Shown one piece after another: positions 7,971 through 14,846 of a DNA stretch of 14,846 nucleotides (the stretch's first letter is position 1; the number at the start of each line of letters is the position of its first letter). Under the pieces are notes generated by a model. It had not been told where the DNA came from, searched no databases, and saw nothing but the letters and a program-made list of their open reading frames with translations. The position numbers and the translations under genes are program-made. The DNA comes from Methylococcaceae bacterium (GTDB taxonomy: Bacteria > Pseudomonadota > Gammaproteobacteria > Methylococcales > Methylomonadaceae), in assembly GCA_009925045.1 (NCBI GenBank), contig RFQK01000016.1:1-14846 (forward strand). Direction: 5' to 3'.

Positions 7971-8885
7971 TTGACCCAATTCTTCCTCAATACTGGCTCA
8001 GTCCACCAAGTTTATATTGAACAATCTGGCAATCCGGCCGGTATTCCGGTGATTTTTCTGCATGGCGGCCCTTGCTCCGGCACCAAACCGGATCACCGGC
8101 GCTTTTTTAATCCGGCGCTTTACCATATTGTACTGATGGATCAGCGCGGTTGCGGCCAGTCACTGCCGTTTGGCGAATTAGTGGATAATCACACCCAAGG
8201 CCTGATAGCCGACATCGAGCAATTACGTCAGCAATTGCGGGTAGAGCAATGGCTGTTATTTGGCGGCTCCTGGGGCAGTACTTTGGCACTGCTGTACGCT
8301 CAGCAATATCCACAACAGGTCATGGGCATGATTTTGCGTGGCAGCTTTCTGGCTCGTCAAGCGGATATGGACTGGTTTTTAAATGCCGATAACGGCGTCA
8401 GCCGGATTTATCCCCAACGCTGGCAGGCGCTACTGGAAAGCCTGCCCACCAGTCAGGCCAATATTCTCGAGCGACTCTGTGAGGCTGTGTTTAGCGACTC
8501 AAGCAGCCAAATTGAGAACGCAGTCCGTGAATGGCAGAACTGGGGTGGACAAGTGGCTTTAGGTAATGCTTATCAACAGCAAGATTTAGCCGTTACTGAA
8601 CGCGATATTTTGCAGGTCAGAATGGAACTACATTACGCGCGTAACCATTACTTTATTGCTGAGAATCAAATTCTCGAGCATTGCGCTGTGTTACAAGACA
8701 TTCCGACGATTATTATTCATGGCCAGCAGGACTTGACCTGCCCCCTAGAAGCCAGTTGGCAATTACACCAGGCTCTGCCACAGGCGGAACTGATTATTTT
8801 GCCGAACGCCGGACATATTGCCAAAGGTGAGGAAATGATTGACGCCCTGGTCGACGCCACTGACAGACTCGCAATCACTCTGTAA
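7971..8885 (+). CDS. pip: Proline iminopeptidase-like alpha/beta hydrolase (S33)
   Basis: This is an alpha/beta-hydrolase of peptidase family S33, whose proline iminopeptidase members remove N-terminal proline from peptides in the cytoplasm. The 304 residues carry the oxyanion-hole motif HGGPCSG (31-37; the classic enzymes read HGGPGGG), DQRGCGQS (57-64), the nucleophile Ser100 in GGSWGS, and probable catalytic Asp254 (HGQQD) and His282 (NAGH). About 17 residues found at the N terminus of Xanthomonas-type enzymes are absent. The only in-frame start after the preceding stop is TTG at 7971, with no Shine-Dalgarno, 18 bases after the outer-membrane protein gene and with no terminator between; translational coupling is likely. 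ubiX follows 19 bases downstream. The HGGPCSG variant leaves substrate preference uncertain. Confidence 0.8.
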   Translation: MTQFFLNTGSVHQVYIEQSGNPAGIPVIFLHGGPCSGTKPDHRRFFNPALYHIVLMDQRGCGQSLPFGELVDNHTQGLIADIEQLRQQLRVEQWLLFGGSWGSTLALLYAQQYPQQVMGMILRGSFLARQADMDWFLNADNGVSRIYPQRWQALLESLPTSQANILERLCEAVFSDSSSQIENAVREWQNWGGQVALGNAYQQQDLAVTERDILQVRMELHYARNHYFIAENQILEHCAVLQDIPTIIIHGQQDLTCPLEASWQLHQALPQAELIILPNAGHIAKGEEMIDALVDATDRLAITL

Positions 8886-8904
8886 CCGCATTTTAAGGAC
8901 TTAT

Positions 8905-9498
8905 ATGAGCATTAAGCCAAAAAGATTAATCATCGGCATGACAGGCGCTACCGGCGCTATATACGGTGTCCGAATGCTGGAGATTTTGCGGGACTTGCCT
9001 GACTGGGAAACCCATCTGGTGATTTCTCAGGCCGGCCTGGTTAATCTGAAATATGAACTCGATATGGATCGCGCCACGCTTTATGCTTTGGCAGATTTTA
9101 CCCATGGTATTCACGATATTGCCTCGAGCATTGCCAGCGGCTCGTTTAAAACCGAAGGCATGGTGGTTGCACCCTGTTCTATGAAAACCCTGGCAGCGAT
9201 TGCCCATGGTTTTGGTGACAACCTGATTTCACGTGCTGCTGACGTCGCTCTGAAAGAGCGTCGCAAAACCGTGTTAATCCCGCGCGAAACACCGTTGAAT
9301 CTGGCCCACATTCGAAATATGGCTACGGTGACCGAAATGGGCGGCATTATTTATCCGCCGATGCCGGCTTTTTATAACAAATCGGACTCATTACGTTACA
9401 TGGTAGATGAAGGAGTCGGCCGGATTTTGGACATGTTTGGCATAGAAATAGAAGGACTTTACCGCCCCTGGCAGGGCTTAGATGAGGCAAAATCCTAA
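8905..9498 (+). CDS. ubiX: Flavin prenyltransferase UbiX
   Basis: UbiX joins dimethylallyl phosphate to FMN to make prenylated FMN, the cofactor of the decarboxylase UbiD in ubiquinone synthesis. From the ATG at 8905 it has 197 residues, close to E. coli UbiX (189). It begins MSIKPKRLIIGMTGATGAIYGVR-like, with the FMN-phosphate loop GMTGATGAIYG, then GSFKTEGMVVAPCSMKTLAAIAHG, DNLISRAADVALKERRKTVLIPRETP and MGGIIYPPMPAFYNK, all UbiX signatures. An AAGGA stands 7 bases before this ATG, and the family N terminus fits it, so a longer in-frame start at 8839 inside the preceding gene is rejected. ubiD is not in the window. No convincing hairpin terminator follows; the 228 bases to the next gene show only short inverted repeats such as AGAGG/CCTCT. 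Confidence 0.95.
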   Translation: MSIKPKRLIIGMTGATGAIYGVRMLEILRDLPDWETHLVISQAGLVNLKYELDMDRATLYALADFTHGIHDIASSIASGSFKTEGMVVAPCSMKTLAAIAHGFGDNLISRAADVALKERRKTVLIPRETPLNLAHIRNMATVTEMGGIIYPPMPAFYNKSDSLRYMVDEGVGRILDMFGIEIEGLYRPWQGLDEAKS

Positions 9499-9726
9499 TT
9501 TTTTTTACCTATGCATTTTGGACGCCTTTTTACAAGAGGCAAATCCTCTCAGCCCCCGCCACAACTGGCCTCGCCGCTTATCGAATTTAAGAATATCGAA
9601 CAAAATCAAGCAATTAATCATTGTTGTTTTGTTTTAAAAAGGCAGTTTTTACTTGCCACCCTGTTTTTATTGGGTTAACCTGCTCCTCGCTCAGGCAATA
9701 CATTAACCATTAAGGGGAGGTAGCTG

Positions 9727-10131
9727 ATGAGTAAAAACCCATGTCTGGTCCGGGTACTGTTAGCGATTTTTATAACAGTTTCCAGCCCACTGGCGGTAGC
9801 AGATGCAACCACCACTTGGGATGTTGAAGATAAGCTTAGCGGTATCGCTTCTTACTTCAGCGACAAAATGCATGGCCAACGCACCGCCAACGGTGAGCGC
9901 TATGACAAAACTGATTTAACCGCAGCCCACGCCAATCTGCCTTTCGGCACGGTGTTGAAAGTGGTAAATCTGGACAACAACCACAGCGTTTATTTGCGTA
10001 TCAATTCCAGAACGCATCAAAAAAATAAACGAGTACTGGATGTTTCCAAACAGGCTGCAAAGGAACTGGGATTTCTCAGAGCCGGGCTAGCACGAGTTGA
10101 GGTTACGATCTTACAACTCGGCGACGCTTAA
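9727..10131 (+). CDS. RlpA-like double-psi beta-barrel protein, catalytic Asp missing
   Basis: A 134-residue secreted protein: signal peptide 1-26 (hydrophobic 7-24, cut near AVADA), then one RlpA-type double-psi beta-barrel domain (about 38-130). The landmarks are GIASYFSDKMHGQRTANGER and TAAHANLPFGTVLKVVNL. RlpA is a lytic transglycosylase that cleaves peptidoglycan lacking stem peptides at septa. Active RlpA uses Glu (in TANGE), His (in TAAH) and Asp (in INDRGP). Here Glu57 and His68 remain, but the last motif reads INSRTH (92-97), so the Asp is Ser94 and the Gly-Pro is lost. It also lacks a lipobox cysteine and the C-terminal SPOR domain. It may bind glycan without cutting, or be an exported expansin-like protein. 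A strong AAGGGGAGG precedes the ATG. A long hairpin follows the stop. Confidence 0.8.
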   Translation: MSKNPCLVRVLLAIFITVSSPLAVADATTTWDVEDKLSGIASYFSDKMHGQRTANGERYDKTDLTAAHANLPFGTVLKVVNLDNNHSVYLRINSRTHQKNKRVLDVSKQAAKELGFLRAGLARVEVTILQLGDA

Positions 10132-10147
10132 GCATGCCCGTTCATTA

Positions 10148-10176
10148 CCTTAGCGGCACTTTTTTTGCCGCTAAGG
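10148..10176. terminator. Bidirectional hairpin between convergent genes
   Basis: CCTTAGCGGCA (10148-10158) and TGCCGCTAAGG (10166-10176) form a perfect 11-pair stem with a 7-base T-rich loop. It lies between the stop codons of the RlpA-like gene (10131, plus strand) and the ferredoxin gene (10187, minus strand). There is no clear T-run after the stem on either strand, so it may stop transcription poorly on its own or protect mRNA 3' ends. Confidence 0.6.
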
Positions 10177-10186
10177 AAATGATCGC

Positions 10187-10953
<767 letters not shown>

Positions 10954-10966
10954 GCAGATCAGGGGT

Positions 10967-11915
10967 TTAGGTTCGCGATCGTCGATAACGCCAGTAGGCG
11001 GCACAAGCCCCTTCCGATGACACCATACACGAGCCAACCGGATTTTCCGGAGTACATACCGTACCCAGCAGACGACAATCCTGAGGTTTTTTGGCACCAC
11101 GCAGGATGGCAGGACACTCACATGCCTTAACCTCTGTCGTGGGTCTGAGCGGAATATTGAAACGTTGTTCGGCATCAAACAGAGCGTATTCGGCCTTGAG
11201 CTTTAATCCGCTATGCGCAATTTGCCCCAGACCTCGCCATTCAAAACTGGAGCGGGTTTCAAAATAGCGCGCTATCAAGGCCTGGGCTTTGAGATTACCC
11301 GTAACAGTGACGGCACGACTGTATTGATTTTCGACCTGGTGCTGCGCTGCGTTAAGCTGTTTAAGCAACATCCAAACTGACTGTAGCACGTCCAGAGGCT
11401 CAAAACCGGCAATCACAATCGGTTTCAAATAGCGTTCTGCTAGGTTCTGATAAGGCTGACTCCCGATAATAGTACTGACATGGGAAGGACCTAAAAAGCC
11501 ATCAACCAGCAATGGCTCAGGCCCTGCGAGCAAGGCCCTCATGGCGGCCGGCGTCAGCACGTGATTACACAACACTGAAAAATTCTGCAGCTTTAGCGCC
11601 TGAGCCTGCTCAATCGCCACGGCCGTAGCCGGTGTTGTCGTTTCAAAACCGATTGCCATGAACACCACTTGACGCTGAGGATGATCCTGAGCAATCTGAA
11701 CCGCCTGCTAAAACGCAGACCGGACAACCGGGGCCGTGGATGAACTCAACATTGGCGGGCAATAAATCACTGATGCCATAGCGAAATATGGCGTGGGTAT
11801 GGCCGCCACAAAACTCCATTAAGCGATAGTGACGATCAGGATCCGCTATCTGGGCAATAGCATCAGCCAACTGACGTGCGAGTTCAGGCCGACGAAATTC
11901 CTGAATGTATTTCAT
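10967..11915 (-). pseudogene. hypD: hypD, disrupted by internal deletion and frame change
   Basis: HypD is the [4Fe-4S] scaffold that, with HypC, holds and reduces the Fe(CN)2CO unit of [NiFe] hydrogenase. The 5' part (11915-11643) encodes a good HypD N terminus: [30 protein letters not shown] (Cys36) and GPGCPVCV (Cys64, Cys67). After VCVL it runs out of frame for about 20 residues to a stop. The rest of HypD resumes in another frame, from about 11705 ([15 protein letters not shown]) to MVSSEGACAAYWRYRR, with the C-terminal cluster cysteines intact. Against E. coli HypD (373 residues), about 55 residues are missing, including the conserved CTFGD motif; a TAG in the second frame lies just before the resumption. 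The start overlaps the hypC stop by four bases (ATGA). Either a true pseudogene or a sequence error; a simple one-base frameshift cannot explain it. Confidence 0.85.
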
Positions 11916-12142
11916 TCCTGTGCCATTAAAGCGACTTCGGCAAATAAAGCTAATGTTGCCTCAGCTTCTTCGGGATCAATTTTTTGCAGGGCGAATCCGA
12001 CATGAATCAACACATAATCACCGACCACCACCTCCTCAACCAAGGCTAAAGAAACCTCAACCTGCACCCCAGCCAACTGCACGGACGCCTGAGTATGATC
12101 CTGACTGATCGCAATAATTTGCGCCGGAACTGCCAGACACAT
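11912..12142 (-). CDS. hypC: Hydrogenase maturation chaperone HypC
   Basis: HypC is the small chaperone that binds HypD, carries the iron with its CN and CO ligands, and delivers it to the hydrogenase large-subunit precursor. The 76 residues are standard. The N terminus MCLAVPAQI contains the essential Cys2, which is exposed after Met removal, and the family core [35 protein letters not shown] is complete. It begins 2 bases after the hypB stop, and its stop overlaps the hypD start (ATGA), indicating coupled translation with its partner. Nothing is damaged here, in contrast to the genes on either end of the cluster. Confidence 0.95.
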   Translation of the reverse strand: MCLAVPAQIIAISQDHTQASVQLAGVQVEVSLALVEEVVVGDYVLIHVGFALQKIDPEEAEATLALFAEVALMAQE

Positions 12143-12144
12143 GT

Positions 12145-12894
12145 TTAACGCACCTCCACAGACGGCTTAAGCTCAAGCCGTTGTTGCTTAATCCAGTCCA
12201 GCCAGGCCGGCATACCTTCAGCGGTTTTGGCCGAAACCAGCAAAATTTGTAAAGCAGGATTCACTTGCCGAGCATAGGCCAGACAACGTTCAACATCGAA
12301 ATCCAGATAAGGCAACAGATCAATCTTGTTTAACAGCATCAGATCGGCAGCATGAAACATGTCAGGGTACTTGAGTGGCTTATCCTCACCTTCGGTCACC
12401 GATAAAATCACTACCTTATGCGCCTCTCCCAGATCAAAGCCAGACGGGCACACCAGATTACCGACATTTTCGATAAACAACATATCTGGTGAACAGCTCT
12501 GTAAGTTTTGCCAGGCCTGGCCGATTCTGTCTGCTTCTAAATGACAGCCTTTGCCGGTATTGATTTGTATAGCAGGAACTCCGGTCGCTCTTATCCGTTC
12601 CGCATCAAAACTCGTTTGCTGATCACCTTCAATCACGGCAATCGCATAATCCGTCTGAAGTGAATGAATGGTTTCAACCAGCAAAGTGGTTTTTCCGGAA
12701 CCAGGACTGGAAACCAGATTAAGCGCCAAAACCGCCTGTTCCTGAAACTGTCGGCGGTTTTCAGCAGCAAACAGATTATTTTTACTCAGAATATCAAGCT
12801 CGAGCTGAATCACGCGTGGAGCTGGCTGAGCAAAAACATGCACATGCTTTCGGGTGGTTTGACTGTCATCACCGCAACCACAGACACCGCACAT
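12145..12894 (-). CDS. hypB: Hydrogenase nickel incorporation GTPase HypB
   Basis: HypB is the SIMIBI GTPase that, with HypA, loads nickel into the [NiFe] hydrogenase large subunit. It has 249 residues. The high-affinity nickel site MCGVCGCG (CxxCGC) is at the N terminus. The P-loop SSPGSGKTT is at 62-70, the second metal site GKGCH at 114-118 (Cys117, His118), and the guanine-specificity motif NKID at 189-192. [16 protein letters not shown] and [16 protein letters not shown] are also typical. The linker after the N-terminal site is short (TTRKHVHVF) and lacks the long His tract used for nickel storage in some homologues. It starts exactly at the end of hypA (the two share base 12894) and is followed by hypC after 2 bases. 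Confidence 0.96.
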   Translation of the reverse strand: MCGVCGCGDDSQTTRKHVHVFAQPAPRVIQLELDILSKNNLFAAENRRQFQEQAVLALNLVSSPGSGKTTLLVETIHSLQTDYAIAVIEGDQQTSFDAERIRATGVPAIQINTGKGCHLEADRIGQAWQNLQSCSPDMLFIENVGNLVCPSGFDLGEAHKVVILSVTEGEDKPLKYPDMFHAADLMLLNKIDLLPYLDFDVERCLAYARQVNPALQILLVSAKTAEGMPAWLDWIKQQRLELKPSVEVR

Positions 12895-13145
12895 TAGAGA
12901 ACCTCCAGATATTTAATTCGCATTTGCTCACCCTGCCGAATTTCTAATGGAAAATGCCCACAATGCGCACACACTTCAAAACGTTGTTCAATGTGCATCA
13001 ATTGCTGACAAGCCGAACACCAGCCCAGCGCCTCAGGCTGTTCGATTTCCAAGCGCGCACCTTCTGCAATGCTGCCCGCCACCACACTTTCAAAACAGAA
13101 ACGCATGGCCTCAGCCTCGACACAGCATAATGACAGTTCATGCAC
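12894..13145 (-). CDS. hypA: HypA-like nickel chaperone with internal deletion
   Basis: HypA binds nickel through its N-terminal Met-His-Glu and a structural zinc through two CxxC pairs, and delivers nickel with HypB. This copy has 83 residues against about 113-116 normally. It starts MHELSLC, with the nickel ligand His2, then jumps directly to [28 protein letters not shown]. The alignment to E. coli HypA shows that about 30 residues (helix 1 and the following strand, roughly 8-37) are missing in frame. The zinc motif WCSACQ...EVCAHC is intact. The start is GTG, confirmed by the invariant MHE, and has no well-spaced Shine-Dalgarno; it lies 4 bases after the lipoprotein stop. Probably not a functional nickel chaperone unless the deletion is a sequence error. 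Confidence 0.8.
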   Translation of the reverse strand: MHELSLCCVEAEAMRFCFESVVAGSIAEGARLEIEQPEALGWCSACQQLMHIEQRFEVCAHCGHFPLEIRQGEQMRIKYLEVL

Positions 13146-13149
13146 GGCC

Positions 13150-13545
13150 TTAGTTAATCACTTTGTGGCCGCGTTGACGCAGACAGTTCACATAGGCTCG
13201 TTTAAATTGCTGTTCAGCATCCAAGCCCAGTTTAGCCCCACCGCCAACTGCCCCCGCAGAAGCACCTATAGCGGCTCCGGTTCCCGGACTTCCAACAGCT
13301 GCACCCAACACTGCGCCACCGGCAGCACCAATTAAAGCCCCCACACCGGCCCCTTTGGCGGTTTCCTTGACCGTACTGCCTGAGGCTTGTTCTGCCAGTT
13401 GCTTACACTGTTGCAAATCAAGATTAATGCGATCAGCATGTGGATCTTTATAGGGGTCAATTGTAGGCGCCCAGTTGGACTGAGTCGCACAACCGGTTAA
13501 GAAAAGCGGGAGGGTAACAACCGAAATGAGAATGATTTTTTTCAT
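13150..13545 (-). CDS. Glycine-zipper lipoprotein
   Basis: A 131-residue predicted lipoprotein. The signal is MKKIILISVVTLPLFLTGC, with lipobox LTGC and lipidated Cys19. Residues about 60-108 are a glycine zipper with repeated GAxxGAAxG units (GVGALIGAAGGAVLGAAVG), a pattern that forms packed membrane helices in outer-membrane lipoproteins. Two other cysteines flank it (in LQQCKQL and VNCLRQRGHKV). Function is unknown; relatives are annotated only as glycine-zipper family proteins. The open frame continues 58 codons further upstream, but that part crosses a terminator and has no relation to a signal peptide, so this ATG (or MAMKK, two codons earlier) is chosen. hypA begins 4 bases after its stop, which would put the hyp genes on its transcript. 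Confidence 0.8.
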   Translation of the reverse strand: MKKIILISVVTLPLFLTGCATQSNWAPTIDPYKDPHADRINLDLQQCKQLAEQASGSTVKETAKGAGVGALIGAAGGAVLGAAVGSPGTGAAIGASAGAVGGGAKLGLDAEQQFKRAYVNCLRQRGHKVIN

Positions 13546-13608
13546 AGCCATATCCAAACCAGATGCAATAAAAAAACATATTGTCCTGCCAGCGCAGGAT
13601 CTTCGGAA

Positions 13609-13638
13609 ATTATCCGCGAATATCTGAATTTCAGGCAA
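13609..13638 (-). promoter_or_regulatory. Candidate promoter for lipoprotein-hyp operon
   Basis: On the minus strand, TTGCCT (13638-13633) and GATAAT (13614-13609) are separated by 18 bases, matching 4 and 5 of 6 consensus positions. It lies just downstream of the terminator at 13637-13662, as expected for a new transcription unit. The leader then contains a hairpin TCCTGC-CAGC-GCAGGA (13584-13599 on the plus strand). Predicted by eye. Confidence 0.35.
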
Positions 13639-13662
13639 AAAAAATGCGACCAGTGTCGCATT
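13637..13662 (-). terminator. Rho-independent terminator
   Basis: On the minus strand a perfect 8-pair stem AATGCGAC / GTCGCATT with an ACTG loop is followed at once by six further T (eight counting the stem end). This is a textbook intrinsic terminator. It lies downstream of the GH17-type gene and upstream of the glycine-zipper lipoprotein gene, so it ends the first unit and, if the promoter at 13744 is real, also a short RNA. Confidence 0.8.
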
Positions 13663-13712
13663 GAGGAAGGATATTAAAAACTCTTTCCCGAAAAGAGGGA
13701 GCGCATACAAGA
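13637..13712 (-). ncRNA. Candidate small RNA of about 75 bases
   Basis: The minus-strand promoter upstream of this segment would start a transcript near 13712 that meets the terminator at 13637. The RNA would hold a first hairpin CTCTTT-TCGGG-AAAGAG followed by five T, then an unpaired stretch containing TCCTTCCTC, then the terminator hairpin. The unpaired segment is complementary to Shine-Dalgarno sequences (GAGGAAGGA), a common seed layout for trans-acting small RNAs. It could instead be a terminated leader (attenuator) for the lipoprotein-hyp genes. Entirely predicted; no homologue recognised. Confidence 0.3.
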
Positions 13713-13716
13713 GTTG

Positions 13717-13744
13717 CATATAGTTTATGCTAGCTCTTTGTCAA
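13717..13744 (-). promoter_or_regulatory. Promoter with consensus -35
   Basis: On the minus strand a perfect TTGACA (13744-13739) and TATATG (13722-13717) are separated by 16 bases. It lies 34 bases past the stop of the GH17-type gene and points toward the terminator at 13637-13662, only about 75 bases away. The -35 overlaps the left edge of the 79-base repeat, and the second copy at 14768 does not keep the full TTGACA. Confidence 0.5.
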
Positions 13745-13820
13745 TTAAAATGTGGCAAATTGTCGCGCAAGCCCTGTTTTATTGATTCTCACCCTGTCTG
13801 TGGCAGCGTTGGTTAGCCCA
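13742..13820. repeat. 79-base exact direct repeat, copy 1
   Basis: This segment covers the last 14 codons including the stop of the GH17-type gene and 37 bases beyond it. It is identical, base for base, to 14768-14846. The copies are 1026 bases apart. The left boundary is exact (T before copy 1, C before copy 2); the right end of copy 2 is cut by the window edge, so the true repeat may be longer. Confidence 0.95.
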
Positions 13821-14777
13821 CAACGGCAATGCCAACACCAGTAAACAGATTATCCAATTGATCAGTTGCTGATTAGACAGCGTGTATTTTAAAGCAACCG
13901 GCAAACCCTCGACAAAACCAGGATGCGCCAAAATAAAGTCTCGTCCATCCATAAAGGCATACGTTTCACCGAGTATCAGCACCAGAATCGCGGCAAAAAT
14001 CGCCATGGCCCAACGACCGTCATGCTGTGCGCCTGTTCCGGTAATTGCCCGAAAACTAATGGCGCAACGGCGCTTGCTCCACATGGCAGCCAGACTCATG
14101 ACGACAATACCAAGCGCGGGAATAGTCAATTGTTCAACTGGAAAACTCAGATAGCGTCCTCTGATCCCCAGCATCAATGTTTTGTAAATAGCTAACAAAA
14201 CAAAAATCCGGTAGGTTTTAAACAATAAAGACGCGGTCTTGTATGGTCTGTTTAAGAAGCCATCCGCCAGACGACACAGAACCAGATATACCAGTGCTAT
14301 ATTGGCGATTAGCACTGTTACGGTATAAACACGTTGCAACAGACTGTAACTGGTGTACCACTCAAATCCTGCCAGGTTGACCCAATCAGCACTCAACCAT
14401 TGCGCACAGACCAGCCAGAACAATTGCTGTAAACCGCTCATTTGTTTTAAATCGACAAAAAAAACCGCGACCCACAAGAGTAGCAAGCCACTTGCGACAG
14501 TAAACAGCGTTTGCCAGTTGGCATGCTCCACAACCGGACCAGTGAGTGGAAAAACCGGCTGACGATCTGCCGAGAATAAACCCCAGTTGGCGCCAACTAC
14601 ACCTTCGAGATTACTTTTCCAGGGCTGGTTAAAGGCTTCGACAATGTTGTAATCAAAACCATGATGCTCGGCTACTTGTATCATGCCACGGATAAATTTC
14701 GCTTCATTCACTACTCCAGGAATCGCCAAACCTCTCTGCCGGCCAGCACTAGGCCAGCCTGACTCACCAATTAAAAT
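13779..14777 (-). CDS. GH17-type beta-glucan synthase/glucosidase membrane protein, 5' truncated
   Basis: This is the C-terminal part of a protein of the type annotated as beta-(1-6)-glucan synthase / endo-beta-1,3-glucosidase (GH17 catalytic domain plus membrane helices). The visible frame begins ILIGESGWPSAGRQRG, where the Glu of GESGWPS is the conserved GH17 catalytic nucleophile. It continues with NYNIVEAFNQPWK-like (YNIVEAFNQPWKSNLEG) and GANWGLFSADRQPVFPLTGP. Then come about seven membrane helices, with TYAFMDGRDFILAHPGFVEGLPVALKY between the last two. A TTG at 14729 is an internal Leu codon, not a start. The frame is open to 14804, but upstream of 14768 the sequence is the 79-base copy of the gene's own 3' end, so the GH17 N-terminal half (likely 200 or more residues) is absent. 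Confidence 0.7.
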   Translation of the reverse strand: MLIGESGWPSAGRQRGLAIPGVVNEAKFIRGMIQVAEHHGFDYNIVEAFNQPWKSNLEGVVGANWGLFSADRQPVFPLTGPVVEHANWQTLFTVASGLLLLWVAVFFVDLKQMSGLQQLFWLVCAQWLSADWVNLAGFEWYTSYSLLQRVYTVTVLIANIALVYLVLCRLADGFLNRPYKTASLLFKTYRIFVLLAIYKTLMLGIRGRYLSFPVEQLTIPALGIVVMSLAAMWSKRRCAISFRAITGTGAQHDGRWAMAIFAAILVLILGETYAFMDGRDFILAHPGFVEGLPVALKYTLSNQQLINWIICLLVLALPLWANQRCHRQGENQ

Positions 14778-14846
14778 GTGGCAAATTGTCGCGCAAGCCC
14801 TGTTTTATTGATTCTCACCCTGTCTGTGGCAGCGTTGGTTAGCCCA
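14768..14846. repeat. 79-base exact direct repeat, copy 2 (window edge)
   Basis: Identical to 13742-13820. On the minus strand it places the 3' end of the GH17-type gene directly upstream of that gene's own GESGWPS motif. The junction falls at ATTTTAATTG, which reads I-L-I-(G) in the GH17 frame and is also present in the repeat. A tandem duplication or an assembly loop would both produce this. Confidence 0.95.

Noticed and set aside
8839..8904. Longer in-frame start for ubiX inside the preceding hydrolase gene
   Set aside because: The ATG at 8905 has an AAGGA ribosome site and matches the family N terminus; the extension is only the hydrolase gene read in another frame.
9499..9726. Terminator after ubiX or promoter for the RlpA-like gene
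   Set aside because: The T-runs are not next to a stable stem, and no pair of -35/-10 elements was convincing; only short weak inverted repeats are present.
11643..11720. Programmed frameshift joining the two hypD parts
   Set aside because: Joining the frames would still leave about 55 conserved residues missing, so this is a deletion, not recoding.
13546..13719. Open frame extending the lipoprotein gene upstream by 58 codons
   Set aside because: It crosses an intrinsic terminator and a -10 element, and a lipoprotein signal begins at the chosen start.
14727..14729. TTG as the start of the GH17-type gene
   Set aside because: It encodes a Leu inside the conserved stretch GESGWPSAGRQRGLAIP, so the true frame continues upstream.

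Overview
The window reads as a chromosomal segment from a gammaproteobacterium. Housekeeping genes (rlmJ, tldD/pmbA, class 2 pyrD, thiO, ubiX, coaD next to a YfhL-type ferredoxin) resemble those of gammaproteobacteria throughout. An FNR-type box and a hydrogenase-maturation (hyp) cluster point to life near the oxic/anoxic boundary. The overall feel is Methylococcales-like (methanotroph), but nothing here is diagnostic of that order, so it is a weak guess. No rRNA, tRNA, CRISPR array, transposase or phage gene was seen.

Left block (1-4532, plus strand): a DUF486/DMT-type small membrane protein, the 23S rRNA methyltransferase RlmJ, an unrecognised three-helix membrane protein with a Glu/His ladder, then TldD and PmbA (TldE), the two halves of a metalloprotease. 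Centre left (4533-6658, minus strand): thiO then pyrD, convergent with pmbA with no spacer. Between 6659 and 7076 lies a 418-base regulatory region. It holds nested inverted repeats near thiO, a perfect 18-base palindrome matching the FNR box, a good sigma-70 promoter and a 5' leader hairpin, and it serves a probably abundant outer-membrane beta-barrel protein (7077-7952). That gene is followed closely by an S33 proline iminopeptidase-like hydrolase and ubiX. A small periplasmic RlpA-like protein with a degenerate active site follows (9727-10131).

Right block (10187-14846, minus strand): reading leftwards, the C-terminal part of a GH17-type glucan synthase/glucosidase membrane protein, a short intergenic region with a terminator and a possible small RNA, a glycine-zipper lipoprotein, then hypA-hypB-hypC-hypD, coaD and a 2[4Fe-4S] ferredoxin. 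HypABCD insert nickel and build the Fe(CN)2CO centre of [NiFe] hydrogenase. HypE, HypF and the hydrogenase itself are not in the window.

The most striking observation is that the right third contains three structural breaks. hypD has lost about 55 codons of its middle with a change of frame. hypA has lost about 30 codons in frame, next to its N-terminal nickel ligand. The GH17 gene is cut just upstream of its GESGWPS motif by an exact 79-base copy of the sequence at its own 3' end, and this copy runs to the window edge. Either the hydrogenase-maturation locus is decaying by short deletions and a tandem duplication, or this end of the sequence carries assembly or amplification chimeras. Reads across the junctions would decide.
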